Of a stretch of DNA of 64,000 nt, positions 7,422 to 16,830 are shown piece by piece. Position 1 is the stretch's first letter. Every line of letters begins with the position of its first letter. The notes below the pieces were generated by a model. The model was not told the DNA's origin and searched no databases. It was given only the letters and a program-made list of their open reading frames with translations. A program made the translations under genes and the position numbers. Origin of the DNA: Paraburkholderia sp. BCC1886. Lineage in GTDB: Bacteria; Pseudomonadota; Gammaproteobacteria; Burkholderiales; Burkholderiaceae. The stretch is taken from contig NZ_CAAJGK010000042.1 in assembly GCF_900996245.1 (NCBI RefSeq), positions 62,001 through 126,000 of the forward strand, written 5' to 3'.

Positions 7422-8882
7422 ATGGCCGATACCAGCTACATGGCACGGAAATCCGTTGCCGATATCGTAGGAAGCGCCGACGCGAAAGGCACCCACTCGC
7501 TCTCCAAAACGCTCGGCGCCACCAGCATTACTGCAATGGGCATCGGCGCCATCATCGGCGCCGGCATCTTCGTTCTGACGGGCACCGCCGCCGCGCAATT
7601 CGCCGGACCGAGCATCATGCTGTCGTTCGTGCTCGGCGGCATCGCCTGCGCGTTCGTCGGACTCTGCTACTCGGAACTGGCCGCCATGTTGCCGGTTTGC
7701 GGCAGCAGTTACACCTACACGTATGCAACGCTAGGGGAGATCTTCGCGTGGATTATCGGCTGGGATCTGATTCTCGAATATGCAATGGGCGCGGCCACCG
7801 TGGCGGTCGGCTGGTCCGGCTATATCGTGAGCCTGCTGCATAACGTCGGCCTGACTATTCCGCCCGCGTTGTCCGCGGCGCCGGGCACCGTCATCAAACT
7901 GGCGGACGGCTCGACCGTAACGGGCATCATCAATCTGCCGGCCATCTTCATCATTGCCGCTCTGACGATCTTGCTGGTGCTGGGCACCAAAGAATCCGCG
8001 CGCCTGAACAACATCATGGTGGCGGTCAAGCTGGTGGTGGTCGTCGCTTTCATCGCACTTGGGGTGTTCTTCATCAAGCCGGCCAACTGGCATCCGTTTA
8101 TTCCGGCAAATACCGGTGAATTCGGCAACTTCGGCATGAGCGGCATTCTGCGCGGATCAGCCGTGGTGTTCTTTGCGTTCATCGGTTTCGACGCCGTTTC
8201 GACGGCAGCGCAGGAAGCGAAGAAGCCGCAAAAGGACATGCCAATCGGTATTCTAGGATCGCTGGTCATCTGCACCGTGCTGTATATCCTGGTCGCCGGC
8301 GTACTCACGGGTCTCGTGCCCTACGCAGATCTGAACGTTCCCGATCCGATCGCGAAGGGCGTCGATGCCATCGGCCTGAACTGGTTCTCCATTCTCATCA
8401 AGATTGGCGCACTGACCGGGCTGACCACCGTCATTCTCGTGTTGTTATATGGGCAGAGCCGTATTTTCTTCACGATGTCGCAGGATGGTCTGCTTCCCAC
8501 GCTTTTCGCGCGGGTTCATCCACGACTTCAAACGCCTTATCTCAGCCAGATTCTGATCGGCTCGATCGTCGCGGTGGTGGCAGCACTGACACCCATTGGC
8601 GTGCTGGGCGAGATGGTCAGCATTGGCACGCTCTTCGCGTTCATTCTCGTCTGCGGTGCCGTCATCTACTTGCGCCGCAGCGATTCCGATGCGTCGCGTC
8701 CTTTCCGCGTGCCGGGTGTGCCGGTCGTGCCGGTGCTCGGCATTCTGTTCTGTCTGCTACTGATGGCAGGTCTGCCACTCGTGACCTGGCTGCGACTGGT
8801 GGTGTGGCTGGTAATCGGCCTCGTCATTTATGTGTCGTACGGGCGGAATCATTCGAAGCTACGCTTTCCCGAGCGCCGTTGA
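7422..8882 (+). CDS. APC-family amino acid permease (cationic amino acid transporter-like)
   Basis: This 486-residue inner-membrane transporter has about 12-13 hydrophobic segments. The first helix carries the APC signature GIGAIIGAGIFVLTG (about residues 41-55), followed by GPSIMLSFVLGGIACAF and the SELAAMLPVCGSSYTYTY segment. FFAFIGFDAVSTAAQEAKKPQKDMP is the conserved helix 6 and loop of the CAT subfamily. Family members exchange or symport amino acids or polyamines. It is divergent from the amidohydrolase operon and may serve the same metabolism, but it is too common a family to infer substrate. The ATG at 7422 places the first helix correctly. Confidence 0.92.
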   Translation: MADTSYMARKSVADIVGSADAKGTHSLSKTLGATSITAMGIGAIIGAGIFVLTGTAAAQFAGPSIMLSFVLGGIACAFVGLCYSELAAMLPVCGSSYTYTYATLGEIFAWIIGWDLILEYAMGAATVAVGWSGYIVSLLHNVGLTIPPALSAAPGTVIKLADGSTVTGIINLPAIFIIAALTILLVLGTKESARLNNIMVAVKLVVVVAFIALGVFFIKPANWHPFIPANTGEFGNFGMSGILRGSAVVFFAFIGFDAVSTAAQEAKKPQKDMPIGILGSLVICTVLYILVAGVLTGLVPYADLNVPDPIAKGVDAIGLNWFSILIKIGALTGLTTVILVLLYGQSRIFFTMSQDGLLPTLFARVHPRLQTPYLSQILIGSIVAVVAALTPIGVLGEMVSIGTLFAFILVCGAVIYLRRSDSDASRPFRVPGVPVVPVLGILFCLLLMAGLPLVTWLRLVVWLVIGLVIYVSYGRNHSKLRFPERR

Positions 8883-8893
8883 GGGGGCGAAGC

Positions 8894-8924
8894 TGCTGCT
8901 CGTTCATGGACGCTTCGAGCAGCA
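8894..8924. terminator. Hairpin between convergent genes
   Basis: TGCTGCTCG at 8894-8902 pairs perfectly with CGAGCAGCA at 8916-8924, a 9-bp stem with a 13-base loop. It lies between the stops of the convergent permease and enoyl-CoA hydratase genes. No clear T-run follows on either strand, so it may be a weak bidirectional terminator or only an mRNA-end stabiliser. Confidence 0.45.
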
Positions 8925-9683
8925 TCATTCAGCCCGCACCTTACCTAACCGGGCGACGCGTTCACCAAGTGTCGAACTCTGTAACGACGCCTCGTAGTGA
9001 GCGCGTGACTTCGCTGCTTCGTGGTCCCCCGCGGCAACGGCATGCAACTGCGCCTTCATCGAACGCACCGTGCTGGCGTCGCACTTCTGCAAAGCATCCA
9101 CGTATTCCTGAACGCGTTCGGGGAGTACATCGGGCGGCACGAGTTCGGTGAGCACGCCAATGCGCAGCATCTCCGTGGCGTCGATCTCCATCGCTGTCAG
9201 GAACAGACGCCTGGCCTGCATGAGACCGAGTTCGCGCACGTATCGACGCATGCCGTCGGGATAATAATGAAGCCCGATTTTCGCGGCGGGCATGAACATG
9301 CGCGAGCCCGTCACGCCGAGACGGATATCGCAGCACAGCGCGAGATCGATCGAGCCGCCATACACGCTGCCGTTGAGTGCGCAGATCGTGGTGACCGGCA
9401 GCATTTCCAGCTCGTTCAGAAACAGCTCGAATGACGTATCGATATGATTGTTCGCGAGTTGCGATAACGTGTAGCCCGAACTGAACGTGCGCGTTCCGGT
9501 CCCGGTGATAACGAGCGCGACGGCGTTCGCGTCGGCCTGGAGGTGGGCGAGTACGCGGCGCAGTCCTTCGAGATCGGCAGGGTCGATGCGGTTGTGTTGT
9601 GCCTCCCGGTCCAGACGTAGCGTAGCGACGCCGTCCTGCATGGAGAACACGAATCCGCTCGATGTCGGCATAGTCTGCTTCAT
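8925..9683 (-). CDS. Enoyl-CoA hydratase/isomerase family protein
   Basis: This 252-residue crotonase-fold protein acts on acyl-CoA thioesters. The oxyanion-hole region is FSSGYTLSQLAN near residue 66 and the second segment NGSVYGGSIDLALCCDIRLG is near residue 105, typical of the crotonase core. The usual catalytic glutamates of hydratase are not clearly present at the second position, so an isomerase, decarboxylase or other crotonase reaction is possible. It lies 9 bp downstream of the MFS gene on the same strand and probably forms a two-gene operon with it, next to a LysR regulator and a CaiB CoA-transferase gene. Confidence 0.87.
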   Translation of the reverse strand: MKQTMPTSSGFVFSMQDGVATLRLDREAQHNRIDPADLEGLRRVLAHLQADANAVALVITGTGTRTFSSGYTLSQLANNHIDTSFELFLNELEMLPVTTICALNGSVYGGSIDLALCCDIRLGVTGSRMFMPAAKIGLHYYPDGMRRYVRELGLMQARRLFLTAMEIDATEMLRIGVLTELVPPDVLPERVQEYVDALQKCDASTVRSMKAQLHAVAAGDHEAAKSRAHYEASLQSSTLGERVARLGKVRAE

Positions 9684-9692
9684 CTTATTGGC

Positions 9693-11009
9693 TCAGTTTG
9701 GAAGAGGTGCACCACGCGTTTCCATTGCCCATCGCAACGCGACGATGCCGACGATAAACACCGAGGCCGTGACCGCTACCGGCATACCCAGCGTGCCGGC
9801 GCGATTGACCGCGACGCCGAGACCGAGACTCACGCCCGCAGCCACGAAACGGCCGATGGACGTCGAGAAGGCAAAGGCGGTTGCGCGAATGGACGTCGGA
9901 TACTGCTCGGGTAACCAGAGCGCGTACATCGCCGCATTACCGCCGCCAAACCCGACGAAGAACGACAATACGATGAAGGGCACGAGTCCGGAGGGCAGAT
10001 AGAAAGCCCACCCAAAAGTAATCGCCAGGAAGCCGGCGGCCAATACGTAATAACCCGCCAGCGTCAGGCGCCGCCCATAACGTTCGGCAAAAAACGGTAG
10101 CGCAAGGCATCCGAGTATCGTCCCGATGGAATACACCGCTGTGGCGACCGATGCGAGTTTCATCGCATTGATGGACGCAATGCCCTGACGCTCGGCAAGT
10201 TGTATCACTGCGCCGGGCAAGTAGATCGAGCCGCCCCACAAACCCAGAATACCGACGGTCACAAGCACGGCATTGACGATGGTTCGCTGGCGAAAGGGCG
10301 CGGAAAAGATTTCACGCAAAGGTTGCCGGCGCTCGGGCGTGACGTCGCTGGCTTTTTTAACGCGCTCCCACCGGTTGGTCTCCGGCACCTTGAATAACGT
10401 GTAGAGCGCGACCACCACCGGCAACAGTCCGCACAGGAACATCGCTCGCCAACCGTAGAGCGTGCCGATCGTGTAATTGAGCCCTGACGCGATGAAGAAA
10501 CCCGCGTAATAGCCGGTCTGAAGATAACCCGCGCCGGCCCGGCGACGATCCTCCGGCCATGCTTCCGCGACGTAGGTTCCCGCAAGCGCCCATTCGCCGC
10601 CAACGCCCACTCCCGCGAGAAACCGGAAGAGCGCGAGCTCCCAGACATTGTGCGAGACAGCGGCGAGACCGGTGAACACCGCGTAGCAAAGCGTGGTTGC
10701 GGCGAGCATCCTGATGCGCCCAAACCGGTCTGCCAGCGGTCCCCAGATGTACGAGCACCCCCAGCCCACCAGGAATAGCGCGAACATCAGCGAACCCGCG
10801 AGCCCGATGTTCCCGGCAGTGGCCGCATAACCCGAAAGCGGCAACAGTTCCTTCAGCGCGGGAACGAGCACCAGCGCATAGATGACGGAGTCCATCCCAT
10901 CGAGCGTCCATCCCGCCCATGCCGCCCAGAAACCGGTGATCTGCTTTCGATTGAGCCGCGTCTTCACCGCGGCGTGCCTGGCGCCAAGCGCCCGATCTGT
11001 GACGTTCAT
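9693..11009 (-). CDS. MFS transporter (sugar/organic-acid proton symporter type)
   Basis: This 438-residue inner-membrane transporter has twelve predicted hydrophobic segments. It has the MFS motif A loop GPLADRFGRIRM after helix 2 and RFLAGVGVGGEWALAG in helix 4, the latter typical of organic-acid/metabolite:H+ symporters, and a repeated motif in the second half (ERYGRRLTLAG). It is upstream of and nearly adjacent to the enoyl-CoA hydratase gene, so it probably imports the acid that is then CoA-activated. Its promoter faces that of the divergent LysR gene and contains a LysR-like motif at 11120-11142. Confidence 0.9.
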   Translation of the reverse strand: MNVTDRALGARHAAVKTRLNRKQITGFWAAWAGWTLDGMDSVIYALVLVPALKELLPLSGYAATAGNIGLAGSLMFALFLVGWGCSYIWGPLADRFGRIRMLAATTLCYAVFTGLAAVSHNVWELALFRFLAGVGVGGEWALAGTYVAEAWPEDRRRAGAGYLQTGYYAGFFIASGLNYTIGTLYGWRAMFLCGLLPVVVALYTLFKVPETNRWERVKKASDVTPERRQPLREIFSAPFRQRTIVNAVLVTVGILGLWGGSIYLPGAVIQLAERQGIASINAMKLASVATAVYSIGTILGCLALPFFAERYGRRLTLAGYYVLAAGFLAITFGWAFYLPSGLVPFIVLSFFVGFGGGNAAMYALWLPEQYPTSIRATAFAFSTSIGRFVAAGVSLGLGVAVNRAGTLGMPVAVTASVFIVGIVALRWAMETRGAPLPN

Positions 11010-11119
11010 GGCTGTCTCCGACTGTTTTTATGTACCCGCAGGCGTTGCTGCGCGACTCGTCCGTGCGGCGCGAGTGCGAGGCCTCGGGGATGCGTCGAAC
11101 TAATATAAGCTTCGGTCGA

Positions 11120-11142
11120 GGTATCGAATAAATACCGATTTC
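11120..11142. promoter_or_regulatory. Candidate LysR-binding site, copy 1
   Basis: The motif GGTATCG-N3-AA-N7-TTTC occurs here and again, with identical spacing, at 12191-12213. Within it GGTAT-N7-ATACC (11120-11136) is a short dyad. It lies between the divergent MFS and LysR genes, 111 bp from the MFS start and 63 bp from the LysR start. The exact repeat in front of the next co-regulated gene (CaiB) makes it a good candidate site for the LysR protein encoded at 11205-12176. Confidence 0.55.
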
Positions 11143-11204
11143 TGATCGAGCCATACCGCGTCCTTATGGCTTGTCGATTCATCCACGAGTGGGGAGACGA
11201 TCCG

Positions 11205-12176
11205 GTGGATCTCAGGCAATTGCGCTACTTCGTTTCGATCGTCGATTCGGGCAGCATCACGCGCGCGGCCGATACCTTGTGTGTCGCACAACCGGCGCTC
11301 AGTCTTGCCATCAAGGTTCTCGAACAGGAGCTGGAGGTCCGGCTGCTAAGCCGCAGCGTGCAGGGCGTCAAGGCGACGACAGCAGGCGAGCTGCTCTACC
11401 GCCACGCGATGGGTATTCTCCGGCAAGCGGACAATACGCGCGCACTCCTCGCCAGCCAGACGCTGCAGCCCGGTGGAAAGGTGGCGGTGGCCATGCCGCA
11501 CAGCACGGCGCATCTGATCGCGAGTGACGTAGTGGAAGCGTTGCGCCGCGCGTATCCCAGCATCAGCCTGGAACTCATCGAAAGTTCCTCGGCCGATCTG
11601 CAGGCGATGGTGTTGCATGGCCGTGTCGATCTGGCTGTCATGGTGGTCGATCAACCGGTGCGCGGTCTCGTGCAAACGCCTTTGCTCAATGAGCAGATCT
11701 TTGCCGTCTATCGCCCGGGGCTGACTGAGCAGAAGAGCGTGTTCACGGTGGCGGAACTCGCGAAGCTTCCGCTCGTGCTGATCAGCCAGCCGAACATCGT
11801 TCGCACCAAACTCGATCAGGCCTTCGCGGCGGCGCAGCTCAATTATCAGCTGGTCGCGACCGCCAACTCGACGCCCTTGCTCGTGTCATGGGCGGAGCGG
11901 GGCGTGGGCGCCACCATCCTGCCGTGGTCGGCGATTCACGAGCAGGTCGTGTCCGGCAAGCTGATCGCTACGCCGCTTGCGGGCGATGTCTGGCAACGCG
12001 ATCTGTGGTTGTGTCACGCCGATACGCTACCGCTCACGCCCGCAGCGGAAGTCGTGCAGAAACTGATCATCGACGAAGTGAAACGACGGCTTGCGCCGAG
12101 CGAATGGGTCGGCGCACGCAGCCTCATGCCGGAAGACCAGCATGAGGGAGCGCGGCCGTCGCAGCCGGGTTCATAA
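11205..12176 (+). CDS. LysR-type transcriptional regulator
   Basis: This is a protein of 323 residues, the usual length. The winged HTH is at about residues 1-60 (DLRQLRYFVSIVDSG, then AADTLCVAQPALSLAIKVLEQEL), followed by a type 2 periplasmic-binding-like effector domain. The GTG at 11205 is chosen because GGGGAG lies eight bases upstream and the protein then begins at VDLRQLRYF as in relatives; an ATG at 11166 would add 13 residues. It is divergent from the MFS/enoyl-CoA hydratase operon and upstream of a CaiB-type CoA-transferase, so it probably regulates both through the shared motif. Confidence 0.92.
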   Translation: MDLRQLRYFVSIVDSGSITRAADTLCVAQPALSLAIKVLEQELEVRLLSRSVQGVKATTAGELLYRHAMGILRQADNTRALLASQTLQPGGKVAVAMPHSTAHLIASDVVEALRRAYPSISLELIESSSADLQAMVLHGRVDLAVMVVDQPVRGLVQTPLLNEQIFAVYRPGLTEQKSVFTVAELAKLPLVLISQPNIVRTKLDQAFAAAQLNYQLVATANSTPLLVSWAERGVGATILPWSAIHEQVVSGKLIATPLAGDVWQRDLWLCHADTLPLTPAAEVVQKLIIDEVKRRLAPSEWVGARSLMPEDQHEGARPSQPGS

Positions 12177-12190
12177 CGGAAATCAATTGC

Positions 12191-12213
12191 GGTATCGTCA
12201 AACGGTATTTTTC
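12191..12213. promoter_or_regulatory. Candidate LysR-binding site, copy 2
   Basis: This is the second copy of GGTATCG-N3-AA-N7-TTTC, 94 bp upstream of the CaiB-type gene and just after the LysR gene. GTATCG at 12192-12197 also pairs with CGATAC at 12213-12218, forming a wider dyad. See 11120-11142 for copy 1. Confidence 0.55.
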
Positions 12214-12306
12214 GATACGGCGGCCGGTGTCTATAGTTCTCCGTCACATGCATGAAGATAAATCCGGTCGACGCATGGCGTTACGACCGGTCAAACGGAG
12301 ACAGCA

Positions 12307-13518
12307 ATGACGTTACCGCTGCAGGGCATCAAGGTTCTCGACCTGACTCGCGCGCTGGCCGGTCCCTTCTGTTCGATGATCCTCGGCGATCTCGGCGCCG
12401 ATGTGATCAAGGTCGAACCGGCACCGACCGGCGACATGATCCGCACATGGGGACCGTTCGAAGGCGGCATCAGCGCGTACTACCTCTCGTGCAACCGTAA
12501 CAAGCGCGGCATAGCCGTCGATTTCCGCACGGAAGAGGGACTCGCGCTGCTGCGCAGCATGGCAGGCAAGGTGGATGTGGTCGTCGAAAACTTCAAGACC
12601 GGCACGATGGAAAGCATGGGGCTCGGTTACGACGCGCTGTCCAGCGTCAATCCGCGACTCGTCTACGGCAACATCACCGGCTTCGGCCGGACCGGGCCGG
12701 CCGCCAACTGGCCCGGCTTCGATCAGGTCGCGCAAGGCTATTCGGGCTTGATGAGCCTGACCGGATTGCCCGAAGGCGGCCCGACGCGCGTCGGGGTAGC
12801 GATCGGCGATATGACGGCGGGCATGTGGACCGCGATGGGCGTGCTCGCGGCATTGTTCTCGCGCGAGCGCAGCGGCCGTGGGCAGCGGGTCGAAAGCTCG
12901 CTGCTCGCCGGACTCGTGGCGCTGCTCGGCGTGCAGGGGCAACGTTATCTGAGTGCGGGCGTGATTCCCGAGCCTACCGGTAACCATCATCCGGTGATTG
13001 CGCCGTATGGTGTGTTCGAGGCCAAGGACGGCCCGCTCAATCTCGCGCCCGGCACGCCGGACATGTGGGTCAAACTCTGCACGTTGCTCGAACTCGAGCC
13101 GCTCATGTCCGATCCGCGCTTTGTCACTAACAAGGAGCGCATGGATCATCGCATGGAGTTGAAGGCAATCATCGATAACAAGCTGGGAGAGCGCACGCGT
13201 CACGAATGGACGGTCGAGATGATCCGTCTCGGCATTCCTGCGGGACCTATCAACAATCTCGAAGACATGTTCGCCGATCCGCAGGTCATTCATTGCAAGC
13301 TGGTCGAAGAGGTCGCGCATCAGACCATCGGGCAATTGAAACAGGTGGCCAGCGCAATCGGCATGGGTGAGATGCCGGAGGGCTCGGTCCGGATGCCGCC
13401 GCCTATGCTGGGAGAGCATACGGCGAGCGTGCTGCGTGAATTTGGATTTAGCGCGGAACAGATAGACCGGTGGTTGAGCACGAATGTCGTGACGCAATTC
13501 GATGCTGTGGTTGCGTGA
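12307..13518 (+). CDS. CaiB/BaiF family CoA-transferase (family III)
   Basis: This 403-residue enzyme transfers CoA between carboxylic acids. The N-terminus GIKVLDLTRALAGPFCSMILGD is followed by LGADVIKVEP, the standard opening of formyl-CoA/succinyl-CoA transferases. YGNITGFGRTGP near residue 120 and the candidate catalytic aspartate in GVAIGDMTAG near residue 165 are also seen. The ATG at 12307 follows the candidate LysR site by 94 bp. With the nearby crotonase and transporter it would activate an imported carboxylic acid; whether carnitine-like, aromatic or dicarboxylic cannot be told. No other family fits. Confidence 0.92.
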   Translation: MTLPLQGIKVLDLTRALAGPFCSMILGDLGADVIKVEPAPTGDMIRTWGPFEGGISAYYLSCNRNKRGIAVDFRTEEGLALLRSMAGKVDVVVENFKTGTMESMGLGYDALSSVNPRLVYGNITGFGRTGPAANWPGFDQVAQGYSGLMSLTGLPEGGPTRVGVAIGDMTAGMWTAMGVLAALFSRERSGRGQRVESSLLAGLVALLGVQGQRYLSAGVIPEPTGNHHPVIAPYGVFEAKDGPLNLAPGTPDMWVKLCTLLELEPLMSDPRFVTNKERMDHRMELKAIIDNKLGERTRHEWTVEMIRLGIPAGPINNLEDMFADPQVIHCKLVEEVAHQTIGQLKQVASAIGMGEMPEGSVRMPPPMLGEHTASVLREFGFSAEQIDRWLSTNVVTQFDAVVA

Positions 13519-13671
13519 TCGGTCTTTGCGTGACGCCGTGCCCTTGCTGATATAGAAAATCTAAATAACACTCATCGATCCCGCTTCATGGACGGTGTCC
13601 CAGAACTCCCGAATACTTGAATAACCCGGCGCACACGACCCAGCCGGTTTATAAAAGAGGGAGACATTCTC

Positions 13672-15066
13672 GTGCATACCGACCCACCGATGAACGTCGA
13701 AACGTTCATCGATTCACAGCCGCTTTCGAGGTTTCAGAAGCGCATTCTGATTCTGTGTTTTCTCGTGGTGGCGGTCGACGGTTTCGACACGTCGGGAATC
13801 GGCTTCATCGGCCCGGCGATACGTGCCGACTGGCATCTGGCGGCCGCCGCACTCGCGCCGCTTTTTGGTGCCGGGCTGCTCGGGTTGACTGCCGGCGCGC
13901 TGCTGTTCGGACCTTTGGCCGATCGCTACGGACGCAAGCGGATTCTGATCGCAGCCATTGCGGTGTTCGGACTCGCGAGTCTTGCCGCGGCGGCGTCGAC
14001 GAGTCTGACGATCCTGATCGCTTTGCGCTTCCTGACCGGCGTCGGCCTGGGCGGCGCGATGCCCAACGCCGTCACCCTGTCACGGGAGTATTCGCCGGCC
14101 TCGCGGGGCTCGAGCCTCGTCACGCTGATGTTTTGCGGCTTCACCATTGGCGGTGCGCTCGGCGGTCTCGTCAGCGCGCAGTTCGTGAGTACGATCGGCT
14201 GGCGCGGCGTACTTGCCGTGGGCGGCATCGCACCACTCGCGTTGGTGCCGCTACTGGCCTGGGCGCTGCCGGAGTCGCTGGAATTCCTGTTGCTTCGGGG
14301 CACATCGCGCGATGCCGTGCTCGCTGAAAAGATAGCGGCGCGCATTCTGCCGGCCGGTGCGCCACGCGTCCTGCTTCGCTCGGAAGAAAAAGCGCTGACG
14401 CAAACGTCCTCTGCCCGCGCCTTGTTTGCGCCTCGAATGGCGTCCATTACCGTGCTTCTGTGGACGACGTTTTTCATGATCCTGCTGATCGTGTATCTGC
14501 TGACCAGCTGGATGCCGTTGCTGCTCGCCGCCGCCGGCGTCTCGCTCAAGCAGGCGTCCCTGATGACGATGATGTATCAGGTCGGCGCCACGATCGGCGG
14601 AGTCTGGCTGGGCCGGCGGATGGATCGTTCGAATCCGCAACGCGTGCTCGCGCTGGCTTTTCTGGTGGCCACGGGCTTGTTCGTCGTCTGTGCGTTCTCG
14701 GTCGGCTCGAAGGCCATCATCGTGACGACGATTCTGGGCATCGGCTTCTGCGTGGGTGGCGGCACGATCGGCGGCTACGTGTTATCGGGCAGCTACTATC
14801 CGACCAGCAGCCGCGCCACGGGCGTGGCGTGGGCAAACGCTGCCGGCCGCGTGGGTGCGGTACTCGGCTCGATGCTCGGTGGCGCGCTGATCAGCGTAGG
14901 CGTCACCTTCCAGACGTTTCTGCTTTCGCTTGCCGTGCCAGGCGTCATCGCCACGCTGTCCATGCTCGGTCTCGAACGATTGCGCCGCGAGCAAGCCTTA
15001 TTGGAACCGCTCACGAGTCGAACACTCGAGCCCGTTACCGAGCCGGCGCCACGCACCGGCGTTTAG
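13672..15066 (+). CDS. MFS transporter, aromatic acid:H+ symporter (AAHS) type
   Basis: This 464-residue inner-membrane protein has about twelve hydrophobic segments. Helix 1 contains VVAVDGFDTSGIGFIGPAI, the DGxD-type signature of AAHS transporters such as PcaK and BenK. The motif A loop is GPLADRYGRKRI and helix 4 carries RFLTGVGLGGAMPNAV. The GTG at 13672 has GAGGGAG eight bases upstream; an ATG at 13690 is an alternative. It converges with a LysR gene, the stops overlapping by four bases. It probably imports an aromatic acid for the SDR/hydrolase genes beyond the LysR gene. Confidence 0.9.
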   Translation: MHTDPPMNVETFIDSQPLSRFQKRILILCFLVVAVDGFDTSGIGFIGPAIRADWHLAAAALAPLFGAGLLGLTAGALLFGPLADRYGRKRILIAAIAVFGLASLAAAASTSLTILIALRFLTGVGLGGAMPNAVTLSREYSPASRGSSLVTLMFCGFTIGGALGGLVSAQFVSTIGWRGVLAVGGIAPLALVPLLAWALPESLEFLLLRGTSRDAVLAEKIAARILPAGAPRVLLRSEEKALTQTSSARALFAPRMASITVLLWTTFFMILLIVYLLTSWMPLLLAAAGVSLKQASLMTMMYQVGATIGGVWLGRRMDRSNPQRVLALAFLVATGLFVVCAFSVGSKAIIVTTILGIGFCVGGGTIGGYVLSGSYYPTSSRATGVAWANAAGRVGAVLGSMLGGALISVGVTFQTFLLSLAVPGVIATLSMLGLERLRREQALLEPLTSRTLEPVTEPAPRTGV

Positions 15067-15971
15067 GGAGCCGGCGATGTGTCGACGAAAACCTCCGTGA
15101 CGATCGAACGCAACCATCGATGCCCTGCGTCGTGGTGATTGCGCGGATGCCAATGCTGCTTGACCGCATAGGCGGCGAGATCGAAAGGCAATGCGAATGA
15201 ACGGATCGATTTTTCCGCGAGCATGAGCCCCGCGAGTCGCGACGGAATCATGGCGATGAGATCCGTGCGCGCGACGATCTCGGCGACACCGAGATAGCTG
15301 GGTACTTCGAGTACGACGTTGCGATTGAGCTGCTTGTCGCGCAAGACGCGGTTGAGAATTGAGTGTCCCGTTCCGGACGGAGTCACGGAGACATGCCCTT
15401 CGGCAAGGAAGTCCTCGACGCTCGGCTGATCGCCCAGCCTCGGATGATCGGCGGCGACGATACCGACGTAGGTTTCATCCATGATTTTCTGTTGGTAGAA
15501 GCCGTCGTGGAGCTGCGGCATGAAACCGATCGCGAGTTCGATGGCACCCGTCTGCATCAGGCCAACCGTTTCATCGGCGATATGGCTGATCGTCAGTCGA
15601 ACGCCCGGCGCGACGAAACGTAAGCGATTGAGCAAGCGGGGAAGCATGACGTTCTGCGCGATATCGGTCAGCGCCACTCTGAAATTGCGGTCGGCATCGA
15701 CGGGACTGAAAAGCGTCTGGTATCGGGACACCGCGTCGAAGGAGGCGAGCAGGTCGAGGACCTGTTCATACAGGTCCGTTGCAAACGGCGTGGGTTCCAT
15801 TCCATGCGAGAACCGGACGAAGAGCGGGTCGTGGTAATGCTCGCGCAGTTTGGCCAGGTTGAACGAAATGGTTGGCTGGGACAGACCGAGATTCACGGCA
15901 GTCTGCGAAACGCTGCCGGTTTTATAGGTCTCCGCAAATATCGCCAGCAGTTTGACGTCGATGTCTGCCAT
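15063..15971 (-). CDS. LysR-type regulator (NahR/LinR-like)
   Basis: This 302-residue regulator has an HTH at about residues 1-62 (DVKLLAIFAETYKTGSVSQ, then AVNLGLSQPTISFNLAKLRE), followed by an effector domain with the NahR-like strand FRVALTDIAQNVMLPRLL. ATG at 15971 gives the normal length; an upstream ATG at 16013 would add 14 residues. A much longer open frame running upstream lies across the SDR gene and is not real. It is divergent from the SDR/hydrolase series (16041-19490) and most likely controls it; relatives respond to aromatic acids. Confidence 0.9.
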   Translation of the reverse strand: MADIDVKLLAIFAETYKTGSVSQTAVNLGLSQPTISFNLAKLREHYHDPLFVRFSHGMEPTPFATDLYEQVLDLLASFDAVSRYQTLFSPVDADRNFRVALTDIAQNVMLPRLLNRLRFVAPGVRLTISHIADETVGLMQTGAIELAIGFMPQLHDGFYQQKIMDETYVGIVAADHPRLGDQPSVEDFLAEGHVSVTPSGTGHSILNRVLRDKQLNRNVVLEVPSYLGVAEIVARTDLIAMIPSRLAGLMLAEKSIRSFALPFDLAAYAVKQHWHPRNHHDAGHRWLRSIVTEVFVDTSPAP

Positions 15972-16040
15972 TTTTTTATCCGATGAAAGTATGAGTGCCG
16001 TATCTATCAACATTATCAATCTCGAGACCGAGGAAACGCT

Positions 16041-16814
16041 ATGAATACGAATCCGCCAATCGCACTGGTCACAGGCGGCCGGCGCGGTATCGGCCGGGCA
16101 ATCGTCTGGCATCTTGCAGACCAGGGCTTCGATGTCGTCATCAACGATCTCCACGACGACGGGAGCCTTCAGGAGACGATTGCCGGGGTGGAGCGGCGCG
16201 GGCGCAAGTGGGCGCTCGCGCTGGGCGATATTGCGGACCTCGATGCACAGGACGAACTCGCCGCACGGGCATGGTCTGCTTTTGGTCGGATCGACACACT
16301 GGTCAACAATGCCGGCGTGTCGGTGTTGTCGCGTGGCGATCTGCTGGATGTTTCCGTCGAAAGCTACGACCGCAATCTGGACATCAACCTGCGCGGACCG
16401 TTTTTCTTCACGCAGCGAATCGCGCGCCGCATGCTGGAACAAGGCGAATCCGCGCATTACCGCGCGATTATCTGCGTGTCGTCCACGAATGCCGAAACGG
16501 TTGCGCTGAACCGTGGCGAGTACTGCATTTCCAAAACAGGCGTCTCGATGATGGTCAAGCTGTTTGCGGCGCGCCTGGGCGAGCATGGCATCGGCGTTCA
16601 CGAGATCCGGCCAGGCATTATCCGCACGGATATGACCACGGTGTCGGCGGCAAGTTTCGACGCACGGATTCGCGAAGGCCTCACGCCGATTCGCCGCTGG
16701 GGCGAACCCGACGATATAGGCCGTGCGGTTGCCACGCTCGCCGTCGGGACGTTCTCGTTCTCGACCGGAAGCGCTTTCGAACTGGACGCCGGCATGCACC
16801 TGAACCGGTTTTAA
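16041..16814 (+). CDS. SDR family NAD(P)-dependent oxidoreductase (3-ketoacyl-reductase-like)
   Basis: This 257-residue classical SDR has the TGGRRGIGRAI nucleotide-binding loop at about residues 11-21, NNAG near residue 90, a catalytic serine in VSST, and the active-site YCISK. GAGGAAA six bases upstream supports the ATG at 16041. It is the first gene of a co-directional series with three alpha/beta hydrolases, divergent from a NahR-like LysR. It probably oxidises or reduces an alcohol/ketone intermediate; cofactor preference and substrate are unknown. Confidence 0.9.
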   Translation: MNTNPPIALVTGGRRGIGRAIVWHLADQGFDVVINDLHDDGSLQETIAGVERRGRKWALALGDIADLDAQDELAARAWSAFGRIDTLVNNAGVSVLSRGDLLDVSVESYDRNLDINLRGPFFFTQRIARRMLEQGESAHYRAIICVSSTNAETVALNRGEYCISKTGVSMMVKLFAARLGEHGIGVHEIRPGIIRTDMTTVSAASFDARIREGLTPIRRWGEPDDIGRAVATLAVGTFSFSTGSAFELDAGMHLNRF

Positions 16815-16830
16815 CGCGAGGACGGGGCTT

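Noticed and set aside
12313..13497. Minus-strand open frame of 394 codons
   Set aside because: Antisense to the CaiB-type CoA-transferase, which has full family motifs; the frame has none.
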